NCBI RefSeq assembly: GCF_900107685.1
Contig: NZ_FNRQ01000007.1
Span: forward strand, 310,001-374,000
Source of the DNA: Paraburkholderia sartisoli
Lineage (GTDB): Bacteria; Pseudomonadota; Gammaproteobacteria; Burkholderiales; Burkholderiaceae
Reading direction: 5' to 3'
DNA length: 64,000 nucleotides
The first letter of the stretch is position 1. Each line of letters opens with the position of its first letter. Below are positions 52,573-60,906 of this stretch, piece by piece. The notes below the pieces were generated by a model. That model had not been told where the DNA came from. It searched no databases and saw nothing but the letters and a program-made list of their open reading frames with translations. The position numbers and the translations under genes are program-made.

Positions 52573-53444
52573 TGGGCTGCGTCGATGACAGCATGCAATG
52601 ACGACGGTACGGCTTGCGCATTGCCGGTCACCGTCGGCTTGATCACGTCGACGCCGTGCTCCTTAAGCAACGCACGCCCTTTGGCGCTAAGCAGAAAATC
52701 GGCAAAACGCGTCCCGCCACTGGCGTTCGGTGCATCGTTGAGGATAGTGAGCGTATAGCTCGCCCTGGCTTGCAGTTCAGGCGCGGGGCGAAACGCAGGA
52801 ATCTTCAGATCCGACGTTTCCGTCGAGTAGAAAAAGCCCGCGTCGAGCTGGCCTGACTGAAGACGCCCCACCAGCGTCTCCTCCGGCAGCACCTGCTCGG
52901 GATTGTCGGGCGCGCCGAGCGTCTTCTGAACGAGATCGGGCTGATGATAGAGCTCCGCGGCCTTCGTCACCATCTGGACGGTGAATGCCCCCTTCGGATC
53001 GAGCTTCGGATCGGTACGGCCAACGCGGATACCCGGTTCCTGCAGCACCTGATCCCAGCGCTTCTGCTTGAAATCGGCGGCAAAACGGCTTTGCGGGTTG
53101 TAGCCGATCATCAGCGGCGATTCGGCGAAGTTGACGTACCAGCTCACATGATCGCCGTTCGCCGCGCCCATCAAGCTGGCGTTCACCTTCGGGCTCGCGC
53201 TGATAAACACGTCGCCGCGACGGAGCTTGCCTTTGACCTCATTGGCAATCTTGTTCGATCCGGCCGCGTAGCCCTGAAAATGCAGACCCGTCTCCTTCTC
53301 GAATGCCGGTCCGACGCTGCGCTCCATCAGGTTCACAAGCGAGCCCGCATACAAAACGTTGACGGTCCCCTCGTCGGCGGCACAGACGTTTGCGGCCAGC
53401 AGGCCTGTCAGCACGGCACCGGACACCAGAAGCTTGCGCAACAT
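52569..53444 (-). CDS. Tungstate/molybdate-binding periplasmic protein (WtpA/ModA-like)
   Basis: 291 residues. Signal peptide MLRKLLVSGAVLTGLLAANV, cleavage near CAA-DEG. The mature start VNVLYAGSLVNLMERSVGPA followed by GSNKIANEVKGKLRRGDVFI resembles WtpA-type oxyanion-binding proteins more than classical ModA. GGGGAATGAC precedes the ATG at 53444. Translationally coupled to the fused permease/ATPase, so the two genes form a whole importer. Confidence 0.88.
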   Translation of the reverse strand: MLRKLLVSGAVLTGLLAANVCAADEGTVNVLYAGSLVNLMERSVGPAFEKETGLHFQGYAAGSNKIANEVKGKLRRGDVFISASPKVNASLMGAANGDHVSWYVNFAESPLMIGYNPQSRFAADFKQKRWDQVLQEPGIRVGRTDPKLDPKGAFTVQMVTKAAELYHQPDLVQKTLGAPDNPEQVLPEETLVGRLQSGQLDAGFFYSTETSDLKIPAFRPAPELQARASYTLTILNDAPNASGGTRFADFLLSAKGRALLKEHGVDVIKPTVTGNAQAVPSSLHAVIDAAQ

Positions 53445-53552
53445 GTCATTCCCCGAATCGTTATAAAGGCCCATATATTACGATGCGCGCCTCAACTTCG
53501 CATCGATATAAAAAACCGCACGAGCGAAACGGTCGTGCACGAACCCTATGCG

Positions 53553-54212
53553 CTACACGAGCAGATCTTCGTAAAAGGCACCGAACGGCCGCGTCGGATG
53601 GGCCAGTTGTATTTCGAGGATCCAGAGCCCGGCGTCCGGGCAGTCGGCGAAGTCTCCAAGATCGCCTGCCTTGTAGATCGCGTGCGGAAAATCACTGACA
53701 CGATGGCCTTTGATATCCAGATTCAGACGCCATCCAAGTGCTGATGCACGCGCTTCGGCGAAGTCATAGAGCGCCTTGCCGCCCGCGCCGGATGAACGCC
53801 AGTGCCGCTCCACTTCGTCGAACACGGTCTTCGCGGCATCGGCACACGCCTTCATCTGCGCATCGTTGCCGACCACGAAGGTAGCGCCCACATCGCCTTC
53901 GTGCCGATTCCAGACAACGCCAAGATCGACGAAAAAAATGTCGTCTTCCTTGAGCCGCGGATCGCCAGCCGATGGCTGCTTGAATGTCTTTAGCGTGTTC
54001 TCGCCGAAACGGACGAGAACCGGATGCCAGATTCGATCCATTCCGAGTTGCGTCAGGAGGCGCTTGCATTCCACTGTCGCCTGCGACTCGAGCATGCCTG
54101 GTTCAACCCGTTCACTGATCTGCTCGACAGCCTCCCAGGTTCTGTCACGCGCGAACTTCATCGATTCGAGCACATAGGCACTGCCAACCGCCTGCTTCAT
54201 CGCTGGTTCCAT
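53553..54212 (-). CDS. M24 family metallopeptidase (aminopeptidase P-like fold)
   Basis: 219 residues with the pita-bread fold. Metal ligands D96 and D107 (VDLGVVWNRHEGDVG), H170 (IKGHRVSD), E200 and a final acidic residue E215 are all in place. It lacks the N-terminal creatinase-like domain of typical Xaa-Pro peptidases. The ATG at 54212 is chosen for GGAGAGG about 5 nt upstream; the frame stays open to 54332 but that part reads antisense to the porin remnant. Substrate unknown; could be a peptidase or a C-N hydrolase. Confidence 0.88.
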   Translation of the reverse strand: MEPAMKQAVGSAYVLESMKFARDRTWEAVEQISERVEPGMLESQATVECKRLLTQLGMDRIWHPVLVRFGENTLKTFKQPSAGDPRLKEDDIFFVDLGVVWNRHEGDVGATFVVGNDAQMKACADAAKTVFDEVERHWRSSGAGGKALYDFAEARASALGWRLNLDIKGHRVSDFPHAIYKAGDLGDFADCPDAGLWILEIQLAHPTRPFGAFYEDLLV

Positions 54213-54621
54213 CCATCCTCTCCAGTTGTATCCCGATGAATATAGCGTTCGGGAACCTGAGTGTCCAGGCAGCATCATGACAAGCGCACCGACGTATACC
54301 TGCCCGGTATCTACCAGCGCGCTTCGGGTCACAACGCGGCAACCGGCGACGTGCAGGCACAGATCGGCTCCAGCACGAGTTTCTTCGGCCCGTCAGGCCC
54401 GGGCACCGATGAGCAGGTGGCGTTCCGTGTCGGTGTGCGCCACCGGTTCTGATCCGCGCATCACCTGCGATACATGCGGGCAGGCGTTGCACAACGCCTT
54501 GACCTTGCATGACGCTCACGCTCAGACGATCACTGCTTTTAGTCCGGGTTGCGCCTGAGCGATTTCCTGGAATCGCTAAAATGATGCGGATGAGCTCCTT
54601 CAACTGCATCGAGTACCCGGC
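54213..54621. other. 409-bp interval holding a porin remnant
   Basis: No intact gene. The part 54261-54452 encodes the end of a porin on the + strand. The rest shows no coding signal, ribosome site or clear dyad. Confidence 0.5.
54261..54452 (+). pseudogene. 3' remnant of a Gram-negative porin
   Basis: The frame encodes KRTDVYLPGIYQRASGHNAA, then an alanine/glycine-rich loop, and ends EQVAFRVGVRHRF followed by a stop. A terminal beta-strand with C-terminal Phe is the outer-membrane-protein signature recognised by BAM, and the sequence matches the end of Burkholderia general porins. The upstream 300 or so residues and signal peptide are absent; similarity is lost just before 54276. A relic of deletion or recombination between porin copies. 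Confidence 0.75.
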
Positions 54622-55326
54622 ATGCTGACCTCCTGGTTCTGGAGTGGCGACGCCATCCGCAGCCGTCGTGTGAGCGACGTCGTGCTGTCGGGCACGCTCG
54701 ACGTGCCTGAGCCCCCTGCACGCCTGCTTGCGGACTGGCAAAGGGAGACGTCGTCGCGCATGATCCTCGAGCCTGGCGACGTCGAGGTCATGCCTTTTGC
54801 CCGCACGCGGGTGCGCTGGCCGGATTACGCACGCTGCGTGCAGACGATGTCCGACTGGACGTGCGCGTCCGGACTGGCCGAGGTGCTTGCCTCCAGCGAC
54901 GTAGCGCTCATGGCCTGCCGCGGCGCGAGGTACCACCATGACGCCGCGCAATATGGCGGTGCTGCCTTTTGCAATCTCTTCCTGAGCGAAGACAAGGGGC
55001 TGGACCTGCATTTTCCTGCTCTGGATCATCGCATTCCGCTGACCCGGGGAACGGCAGTGATATTCGATACTGGCCAGCCTCATGGCGTAATCCGGCGCGG
55101 CAGCAGCGGATTCAACGTGGCCGACTTCGCGCCGGACCAGGATTGTGTCCAGATATTCCTGACCTGGGAGCTGCCCATCGAAGATCCCCACGTTGGACAG
55201 GCACTGAAGGTTGCCTTCGACATCGCCCCTTCGACCTCATTGCAACCGGAGGCAGAGCAGCTCTTGCTGAACGGCGAACAGGTCACCGTATTCCCGGATT
55301 CTGGTCGCTGGCGTCGGGTCGACTGA
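54622..55326 (+). CDS. Conserved hypothetical protein, possible 2OG-Fe(II) oxygenase fold
   Basis: 234 residues, no family name recognised. H105-x-D107 in ARYHHDAAQYGG and H154 in TGQPHGVIRR, with arginines four to five residues further on, are spaced like the HxD...H metal triad and 2-oxoglutarate-binding Arg of Fe(II) dioxygenases. The strand DLHFPALDHRIPLTRGTAVI between them fits a jelly-roll barrel. No signal peptide. ATG 54622 used; a weak purine-rich site lies upstream. Confidence 0.65.
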   Translation: MLTSWFWSGDAIRSRRVSDVVLSGTLDVPEPPARLLADWQRETSSRMILEPGDVEVMPFARTRVRWPDYARCVQTMSDWTCASGLAEVLASSDVALMACRGARYHHDAAQYGGAAFCNLFLSEDKGLDLHFPALDHRIPLTRGTAVIFDTGQPHGVIRRGSSGFNVADFAPDQDCVQIFLTWELPIEDPHVGQALKVAFDIAPSTSLQPEAEQLLLNGEQVTVFPDSGRWRRVD

Positions 55327-55574
55327 TCGCGAGCGCCACGCCGGGGTGTTGCGCTGACAGGATGCCGATATTCAGCGCGGCTCCATTTCCAGTGACGAAT
55401 CGATGGACGTCTCGCGTTGCCGTGGCAACTTCGTGCATACCGCCGACCGTCTGTATGATATCGAGCTTGCGCCCGTCCGAAAGCCCGCGCGCGGTCCGTG
55501 CTGATCGCGCGCCGCCCCGCTGTCGCGACGCGGCGTCGACGCATCCATTCACGATGACCCAAAGGAAGACCGCC

Positions 55575-55895
55575 ATGACGGCCGCAACGCAATTCGATCA
55601 GGTTTCCGTTATCAAACGTGCCAACGTCTACTTCGATGGCAAGTGTGTCTCGCACACCGTTCTCTTCGCCGACGGCACGCGCAAGACGCTCGGCGTGATC
55701 CTGCCCGGCGCGCTCAACTTCGGCACCGACGCGCCGGAACTCATGGAGGTGCAGGCTGGCCAATGCCGCATCCGCCTCGCGGGCAGTGACGAATGGGAGA
55801 CGTATGGCGCGGGCGATTCTTTCTCCGTGCCCGGCAAGAGCCGCTTCGATATCGACGTGATCGAAACGCTCGACTACGTCTGCAGCTATCTGTAA
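55575..55895 (+). CDS. ppnP: Pyrimidine/purine nucleoside phosphorylase PpnP
   Basis: 106-residue single cupin of the PpnP (former DUF1255/YaiE) family. Characteristic segments are KRANVYFDGKCVSHTVLF, the T-L-G-V-I-L-P-G turn and SFSVPGKSRFDIDV. It cleaves several nucleosides with phosphate to free base and ribose-1-phosphate. AAAGGAAGA precedes the ATG at 55575. Monocistronic. Confidence 0.93.
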   Translation: MTAATQFDQVSVIKRANVYFDGKCVSHTVLFADGTRKTLGVILPGALNFGTDAPELMEVQAGQCRIRLAGSDEWETYGAGDSFSVPGKSRFDIDVIETLDYVCSYL

Positions 55896-55911
55896 AGACG
55901 TAAAGACGAAC

Positions 55912-55928
55912 AGGCGCATGGCGCCTTT
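55912..55928 (+). terminator. Short hairpin after ppnP
   Basis: AGGCGC, loop ATG, GCGCCT followed by TT, 17 bp past the stop. The stem is short and the T-run weak. Confidence 0.4.
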
Positions 55929-56195
55929 GCACATGTGCAAGCGACACGGGCATGTTCAGCCTGTGCCGCTGCACTCCTCCGCTTCCTGACACCCCCCAGA
56001 AAATCACGAGCCTGCGTCACGCTGTCAGGCTCCCGTCGTCGCACGACTCACTGACGACGATCGAAAAGAACGGCCAGGAAGTGAAAATCCTGCGTCACGA
56101 TACGGCACCCCGCCAGCTTCCCGACTACAACCGCGCATCAACGAACGCTTCAGCCGCTCACAGGTTTGTTACGCACCGGCTGCAGCCTGATTCAT

Positions 56196-56227
56196 AGCCC
56201 AGTAGCCCAACAGCCCGACAGCCCAAC
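56196..56227. repeat. Four-copy 8-bp tandem repeat
   Basis: AGCCCAGT, AGCCCAAC, AGCCCGAC, AGCCCAAC in direct succession, about 170 bp upstream of the DUF4142 start. Imperfect, so less prone to slippage than the tract at 26766. Confidence 0.7.
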
Positions 56228-56400
56228 CCTCGACGATGCCTGTGTGGCCAGGTATCGACCGGTCACGCCCGTACACACCATCTCCTCACGATCGGGAACG
56301 GGGCTTCTCCACGTGACATCTAAATCCATAGAACAGGTCAGAACCGGATCTGGTCCACGTGGGCCAGCCAGACACATCACCATTGCACGGGAGATATCTT

Positions 56401-56934
56401 ATGAAGTTCAACAACGTTGCCCTGTTCGGGGCACTGGCGCTTGCCAGCGTCTCTGGCTGGGCGCAGGGCGCGGGCCCCACCGATCCGCAGATCGCCGCCA
56501 TCGTGGTGACCGCGAATCAGGTCGACATCGACGCGGGCAAGCTCGCGGAGTCGAAGACCGGATCGAAGGACGTCAAGGCGTTCGCGCAGCGCATGGTCAC
56601 CGACCACAGTGGCGTCAACCAGGCCGCCACCGACCTCGTCCACAAGCTAGGCGTGACACCGGAGGACAACCCGACAAGTCAAAGCCTTAAGCAAGGCGGC
56701 GATGCGAACCTTGCCAACCTGAAGACGCTTAAAGGCGGGAGTTTTGACCGGGCGTATATCGATCACGAAGTGGTCTATCACGAGAACGTGCTGGCTGCGC
56801 TCGACAAGACCTTGATCCCGGCGGCCCAGAATGGGGAACTGAAAGCGCTGCTCGTGAAGGTGCGGCCGGCGTTCGTCGCCCACCTTGAACATGCAAAACA
56901 TCTTCAGATGGAACTGGAGAAGAGCGGTGGCTGA
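56401..56934 (+). CDS. DUF4142 domain exported protein
   Basis: 177 residues. Signal peptide (MKFNNVALFGALALASVSGW, cleavage near AQG-A) followed by a four-helix ferritin-like DUF4142 domain with FAQRMVTDHSGVNQAATDLV and a C-terminal helix H-L-E-H-A-K-H-L-Q-M-E-L. Conserved His in both helices are possible metal ligands. Periplasmic. Its 3' end overlaps the cupredoxin gene by 8 bp. Confidence 0.88.
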   Translation: MKFNNVALFGALALASVSGWAQGAGPTDPQIAAIVVTANQVDIDAGKLAESKTGSKDVKAFAQRMVTDHSGVNQAATDLVHKLGVTPEDNPTSQSLKQGGDANLANLKTLKGGSFDRAYIDHEVVYHENVLAALDKTLIPAAQNGELKALLVKVRPAFVAHLEHAKHLQMELEKSGG

Positions 56935-57304
56935 TCATCGGGCCAGCGTTGCCGGAGCGCTGCGAGGCAAACTGCGCAGGCGCGTTTTCGTGCTTGCCGG
57001 CGTTCAGGTTGCGCTCCTCGGCGCGGCACTGCATGCCAGTGCCGCTGCGGCGCCCGAAACGTACTTTGTCGTGATCGAGCAGATGCAGTTCAATCCGCCG
57101 GCGCTGACGGTACATCGCGGAAGTCGCATAGTGTGGGTCAACAAGGACCTGTTTCCCCACACGGCGAGCGCAACCTCGAAGGCGTTCGACTCGGGCAATA
57201 TCGCACCGAACGCTTCCTGGAGTTACGTCGCCCGCCAGCCGGGAAGCTATTCTTACCTGTGCAAACTGCACCCCACGATGCATGGCACACTCACTGTCGG
57301 GTAA
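56927..57304 (+). CDS. Cupredoxin (plastocyanin-like) protein
   Basis: 125 residues. Start GTG at 56927, with GGAGA 6 nt upstream inside the preceding gene. A signal anchor or signal peptide (VFVLAGVQVALLGAALHASA) precedes a cupredoxin fold. Type 1 copper ligands: His in FPHTAS, then Cys, His and Met in YLCKLHPTMHG. Periplasmic electron carrier. Partner unknown; co-transcribed with DUF4142 and the sigma factor. Confidence 0.88.
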   Translation: MADHRASVAGALRGKLRRRVFVLAGVQVALLGAALHASAAAAPETYFVVIEQMQFNPPALTVHRGSRIVWVNKDLFPHTASATSKAFDSGNIAPNASWSYVARQPGSYSYLCKLHPTMHGTLTVG

Positions 57305-57323
57305 CGCGCGTGACGAAGGCTCC

Positions 57324-58031
57324 ATGACGAACCATGCTGGAACATATGCGGCGGCCCTCGCGGATGATGATCTGTCGATCGCCCGCCGCATTGCCGCGGG
57401 GGATCGATCCGCGTTCGAACTGCTGATGCGCAGGCACAACCGGCGCCTGTACCGTCTGGCGCGCGGCACGCTGCACAACGACGCGGAGGCGGAAGATGCG
57501 TTGCAGGAAGCGTACATGTCGGCCTGGCGGTCGATCGGCAAGTTCCGCGGCGACTCCGCGCTCTTCACCTGGTTGTCGCGGCTGGTACTCAACGAATGTT
57601 TCGGCCGCCTGCGCCGGGCGGCCCGGCGTCAGAACGTGATTCCGATGGTGGACCCGGGCACTCAGGATGCAGCTGACGCAATGACCACACACGATTCCGA
57701 TTCTCCAGACAACGCGGTGGCGCGTGCCGAAATGCGCGCGTTACTCGAGCGCAAGCTGGACGCACTGCCGGACGCCTTCCGGGTCGTCTTCGTGCTGCGT
57801 TCAATCGAGGAAATGAGCGTCGAGGAAACCGCGCAGTGTCTCGACATCCCGGAGGCAACGGTGCGCAGCCGGCATTTCCGCGCAAAGAGCCTCCTGCGTG
57901 AATCACTGGCGCGGGAAATCGATCTCGCCGAGCGCGACCTGTTCGAGTTTGGTGGATCTCAATGCGATCGGGTGGTCGCGAGGGTGCTGCTGCGGATAGC
58001 GGACGAGTACGGCCAGGGCGGCAGCCAGTAG
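57324..58031 (+). CDS. ECF RNA polymerase sigma factor
   Basis: 235 residues. Sigma region 2 covers DAEAEDALQEAYMSAWRSIG and FTWLSRLVLNECFGRLR; region 4 covers FRVVFVLRSIEEMSVEETAQ and IPEATVRSRHFRAKSLLRES. A C-terminal extension of about 35 residues follows region 4. Starts 20 bp after the cupredoxin stop, with GAAGGCTCC upstream. No anti-sigma gene is adjacent, so control may be transcriptional or by the extension. Confidence 0.92.
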   Translation: MTNHAGTYAAALADDDLSIARRIAAGDRSAFELLMRRHNRRLYRLARGTLHNDAEAEDALQEAYMSAWRSIGKFRGDSALFTWLSRLVLNECFGRLRRAARRQNVIPMVDPGTQDAADAMTTHDSDSPDNAVARAEMRALLERKLDALPDAFRVVFVLRSIEEMSVEETAQCLDIPEATVRSRHFRAKSLLRESLAREIDLAERDLFEFGGSQCDRVVARVLLRIADEYGQGGSQ

Positions 58032-58133
58032 CCGATTCAGTTCAGCTGGCAACGAGCGCACGGCGAGCGCTGCCAGCACTCCAGGCATTCGACTTCGGGC
58101 TGCGACGCAGACGCCTGAAGACAGGTCCGGAAT

Positions 58134-59165
58134 TCACCGCCACCGCAATGACAGATGCTGCTGACCGAGCGATTCCAGAAAGTCGCGTGCATCGAAGGCT
58201 TCGCCTGCGGTGAGGACGCCCGTCCCGTGAACCAGCCCATTGACGACACGCGTGGCCGCTTCGACCACGAGCGGCGCGCTGATCGCGTAGATGTCCTGCC
58301 CGCTTGCCGCGAGGCGGCGTTCGTTACCTCCCGAACGCACGACCACCTCGACAAGAAAGGTTTGCGCCGAGCGCCCGCTTCCGTCGACCGCAACCGGCGG
58401 CGACGGGTTCGGGTCCGACAGGTCTTTCACTGCCGCGGCCGTCATGTACGAGCGTATCTCGGGCGTCCTCAGATGGCGCGCGATCGTCACCGTGTCCGCC
58501 ATCGTGAATTCTCCGATGACCGGCTGCCTGCCGAGCGGCGCGGGGAACGCCCATTCGTCCAGTGGTGCGGCGTCCGTGCGAAACACCATCTGCCCTTTTG
58601 TAAAGACGATCCGCCGTCCGTCTCTGCGCTGCCTCGAAACCTGACCGGTAACCCGTGTGCCGTGCGTCGGCCTCCAGCTGCTGAGCCCGTAAGCAATGCA
58701 GATTTCGTCCGCGTCCGTCCAGTCGCCCATCGCCGCCGTGGCAAGAAGATCGCCCAGGCCGCCAAAGAACGCCATCGCCGGCACGATCACGATGCCCGCA
58801 TCGCGCGCGCGACCCGCGTACTGCCCGAACGTATCCAGGTTGGCCTCTATTTCCGCAGCGACATCCAGATACGGAATGCGCGCACGCAACGCGGCGTCGA
58901 TCACAGGCCCGGACGTTCTGGCGAACGGGCCGGCGCAATTGATGACCACGGACGCACCCGCAAGCGCGCGGTCGAGCGAATCCGGGTCATCCACCGACGC
59001 CGGTCGAATGTCCAGCCCGGGACACGCTGCCCCGACATCATTCAGCTTGCTGACATCGCGTCCGGAAGCGATGGGTCGCAAGCCACGCCTGACCAGTTCA
59101 GACACCACGAAGCGGCCGGTGTGGCCGTAAGCGCCGAAGACGGCCACGGTTCGGTTTGAGGTCAT
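58134..59165 (-). CDS. Saccharopine dehydrogenase-like / trans-acting enoyl-reductase-like NAD(P) protein
   Basis: 343 residues. Rossmann motif FGAYGHTGRFVVSEL at about 10-24, then ASGRDVSKLNDVG, and INCAGPFARTSGPVIDAALR around 85-104, typical of the saccharopine-dehydrogenase-like NAD(P)-binding group. AGGAG is 7 nt before the ATG at 59165. Divergent from a TetR gene, with two 12-bp palindromes between; it is very probably the TetR target. Confidence 0.85.
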   Translation of the reverse strand: MTSNRTVAVFGAYGHTGRFVVSELVRRGLRPIASGRDVSKLNDVGAACPGLDIRPASVDDPDSLDRALAGASVVINCAGPFARTSGPVIDAALRARIPYLDVAAEIEANLDTFGQYAGRARDAGIVIVPAMAFFGGLGDLLATAAMGDWTDADEICIAYGLSSWRPTHGTRVTGQVSRQRRDGRRIVFTKGQMVFRTDAAPLDEWAFPAPLGRQPVIGEFTMADTVTIARHLRTPEIRSYMTAAAVKDLSDPNPSPPVAVDGSGRSAQTFLVEVVVRSGGNERRLAASGQDIYAISAPLVVEAATRVVNGLVHGTGVLTAGEAFDARDFLESLGQQHLSLRWR

Positions 59166-59232
59166 CGCAACACTCCTGTTGTCATGGTGTTTTTTCAAAC
59201 GGCGGGACAGCGGTTTTCTGACGCAGCAACGC

Positions 59233-59276
59233 TACAGACCTGTATGTTTTTTTGAAGAGTAGAGTACAGATCTGTA
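59233..59276. promoter_or_regulatory. Two TetR operator-like palindromes
   Basis: TACAGACCTGTA at 59233-59244 and TACAGATCTGTA at 59265-59276. The second is a perfect palindrome, the first differs in the centre. The centres are 32 bp apart (about three helical turns), in the 179-bp spacer between the divergent genes. Confidence 0.75.
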
Positions 59277-59344
59277 GCGTGTCAAGAAAGTTCTGGTACA
59301 GTAACCGTCAACCCGAAACATGACGTCTGTCGAGAGGACTTGCC

Positions 59345-59944
59345 ATGAGCAGAGCCACACCCGCCACAGCAAAAGAAGCCGGAACCGCCAGCGTTCGTGA
59401 CCGCATACTCGATACGGCGGCGGATCTGTTCTACCAGGAAGGCGTCAGGGCCGTGGGCGTCGATCTCGTCGTCGAACGCTCAGGGGTTGCGAAGACCAGT
59501 CTCTATCGGCACTTCACGACCAAGGACGAGCTCGTCGCCGCGGTGCTCGAGCGCGATGACGCGAATTACTGGGCCGCCTGGGACAAGATTGCGACGCGTC
59601 ACCGCAGCGCCCCTGGAGATGAGATCAAGGCTCATCTCCAGTGGATCGCTCGCGATATCGCCACGCCGAAATACCGCGGCTGTCCATTTCTCAACGTGGC
59701 AACGGAGTTTCCGGCGCCGGATCATCCCGCGCGGGTGGTGGCCCTCAGACATAAGGCCGAGTTGCGCCGCCGTCTCGGTGCGCTGGTGAAGCAGATCGGC
59801 ATTGCCAGGCCCGATAGTCTGGCGAACCAGATCGCCCTTCTCGTCGATGGCGCCTACGTCTACGGACAGCTTGCTAAAGGCGCCGCGCAGCCGCTCCTGC
59901 CGGCGGCGCTTGCCCTGATCTCGGCTGCGGACAATGCTGGCTGA
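59345..59944 (+). CDS. TetR family transcriptional repressor
   Basis: 199 residues. HTH 18-62: RDRILDTAADLFYQEGVRAV, then V-E-R-S-G-V-A-K-T-S-L-Y-R-H-F. The C-terminal ligand domain has GCPFLNVATEFPAPDHPARV, seen in the TetR_C group that senses reactive electrophiles or organic compounds. The ATG at 59345 follows GAGAGGACTTGCC. Probably represses itself and the divergent reductase through the two palindromes. Confidence 0.93.
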   Translation: MSRATPATAKEAGTASVRDRILDTAADLFYQEGVRAVGVDLVVERSGVAKTSLYRHFTTKDELVAAVLERDDANYWAAWDKIATRHRSAPGDEIKAHLQWIARDIATPKYRGCPFLNVATEFPAPDHPARVVALRHKAELRRRLGALVKQIGIARPDSLANQIALLVDGAYVYGQLAKGAAQPLLPAALALISAADNAG

Positions 59945-60084
59945 CGGGAGGCACACGGCCGCGCGTTCGACTCAATGCAGCCGCGCGCGGCACCATGCGC
60001 GCGACCAGCACATCCGATACGTGTTGCCGCGACAGGCGTCGGGATTGAACGGCACACCTTGCCGTTGAACGCAGCCCCCGTCGG

Positions 60085-60744
60085 TCAGTCGCGATCAGGC
60101 GCGCCCAGCGGAAACAGCTTGCGGTATGGCCGCGCCTCGTTCACCGCTCGTGCAAACGACGGCCGTTCCAGCAGCCTTCCGCGGTAGGCGGACACATTGG
60201 GATAGGCATCGCCGATCGGATGTGTCCAGTCCGCATAAAACAGGAAAGGCGCGGCACCGCAATCGGCAAGACTGAAGTGTTCACCGGCCGCCCATTCGCG
60301 GTGCGCCATCACCTGGTCGAGCCAGGCATAAGCCGTGTCGAGCATGTTCCGCGCTTCCACCACACCGTAAGGATCACGGGCATCTTCGGGTCGGAGCGCG
60401 TTAGTCACGATCCTTTGCTGGGGCGTCGAAACATAATTGTCGAAGAAACGGTCCATCATTCGCACCTCGAGTGCGGCACGCGGATCCTCGGGAATCAGGC
60501 GCACCGGACCTGGCGCGCACAGGCCCACGTATTCGATGACGCAACTGGCCTCGATGACGGTCCGTTCGCCATCCACGAGCATTGGAAAGCGCTTCATCGG
60601 CCAGCGTTCAGCCAGCTCGCGGAACGCCGGGCTGTCCGGACCAGCGAGGATGTGCGGCTCGAACGGGACGGCGTTCTCGTAGAGCGCGACGAGTGCCTTC
60701 TGGCAATACGACGAAAACGGGTGATAGTAAAGTTTCAGCGCCAT
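60085..60744 (-). CDS. Glutathione S-transferase family protein
   Basis: 219 residues. N-terminal thioredoxin-like domain with YYHPFSSYCQKALVALYENA (Ser/Cys at the catalytic turn), the cis-Pro segment R-F-P-M-L-V-D and E-A-S-C-V-I-E-Y for glutathione binding; all-helical C-terminal domain with FSLADCGAAPFLFYADW. GGAGACTC precedes the ATG. Substrate unknown. Confidence 0.92.
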   Translation of the reverse strand: MALKLYYHPFSSYCQKALVALYENAVPFEPHILAGPDSPAFRELAERWPMKRFPMLVDGERTVIEASCVIEYVGLCAPGPVRLIPEDPRAALEVRMMDRFFDNYVSTPQQRIVTNALRPEDARDPYGVVEARNMLDTAYAWLDQVMAHREWAAGEHFSLADCGAAPFLFYADWTHPIGDAYPNVSAYRGRLLERPSFARAVNEARPYRKLFPLGAPDRD

Positions 60745-60906
60745 GAAGAGTCTCCGGGGATAGGGATAGATGGCCGCATTCAGCGGGCCTCTTACTCCTC
60801 GACGAATGAACCCACTGGAAATCGACACGACAGATTGCCGGCGTCCGGGTGCGGCACGCGCATCCCCTATGACGGCCCGGTGGACCGCGTCTACCTGTGC
60901 AAATGG

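Larger units (their letters stand above)
55896..56400. other. 505-bp interval between ppnP and DUF4142 gene
   Basis: No convincing gene; one short frame (55952-56197) lacks a ribosome site and family features. It contains a weak terminator, an 8-bp tandem repeat (56196-56227), and upstream of the DUF4142 gene a GGGAAC element at 56294 that could be part of an ECF-type promoter, though I could not match a -10. Confidence 0.45.

Noticed and set aside
54145..55191. 348-codon antisense frame over the 2OG-like gene and porin remnant
   Set aside because: No family features; the + strand carries the porin C-terminus and a coherent protein.
55952..56197. 81-codon frame after ppnP
   Set aside because: No ribosome site, no family, atypical composition.
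58045..58077. GCTGGCA...TGCCAGC hairpin between the sigma factor and reductase genes as a terminator
   Set aside because: Stem is plausible but no T-tract on either strand; not called.
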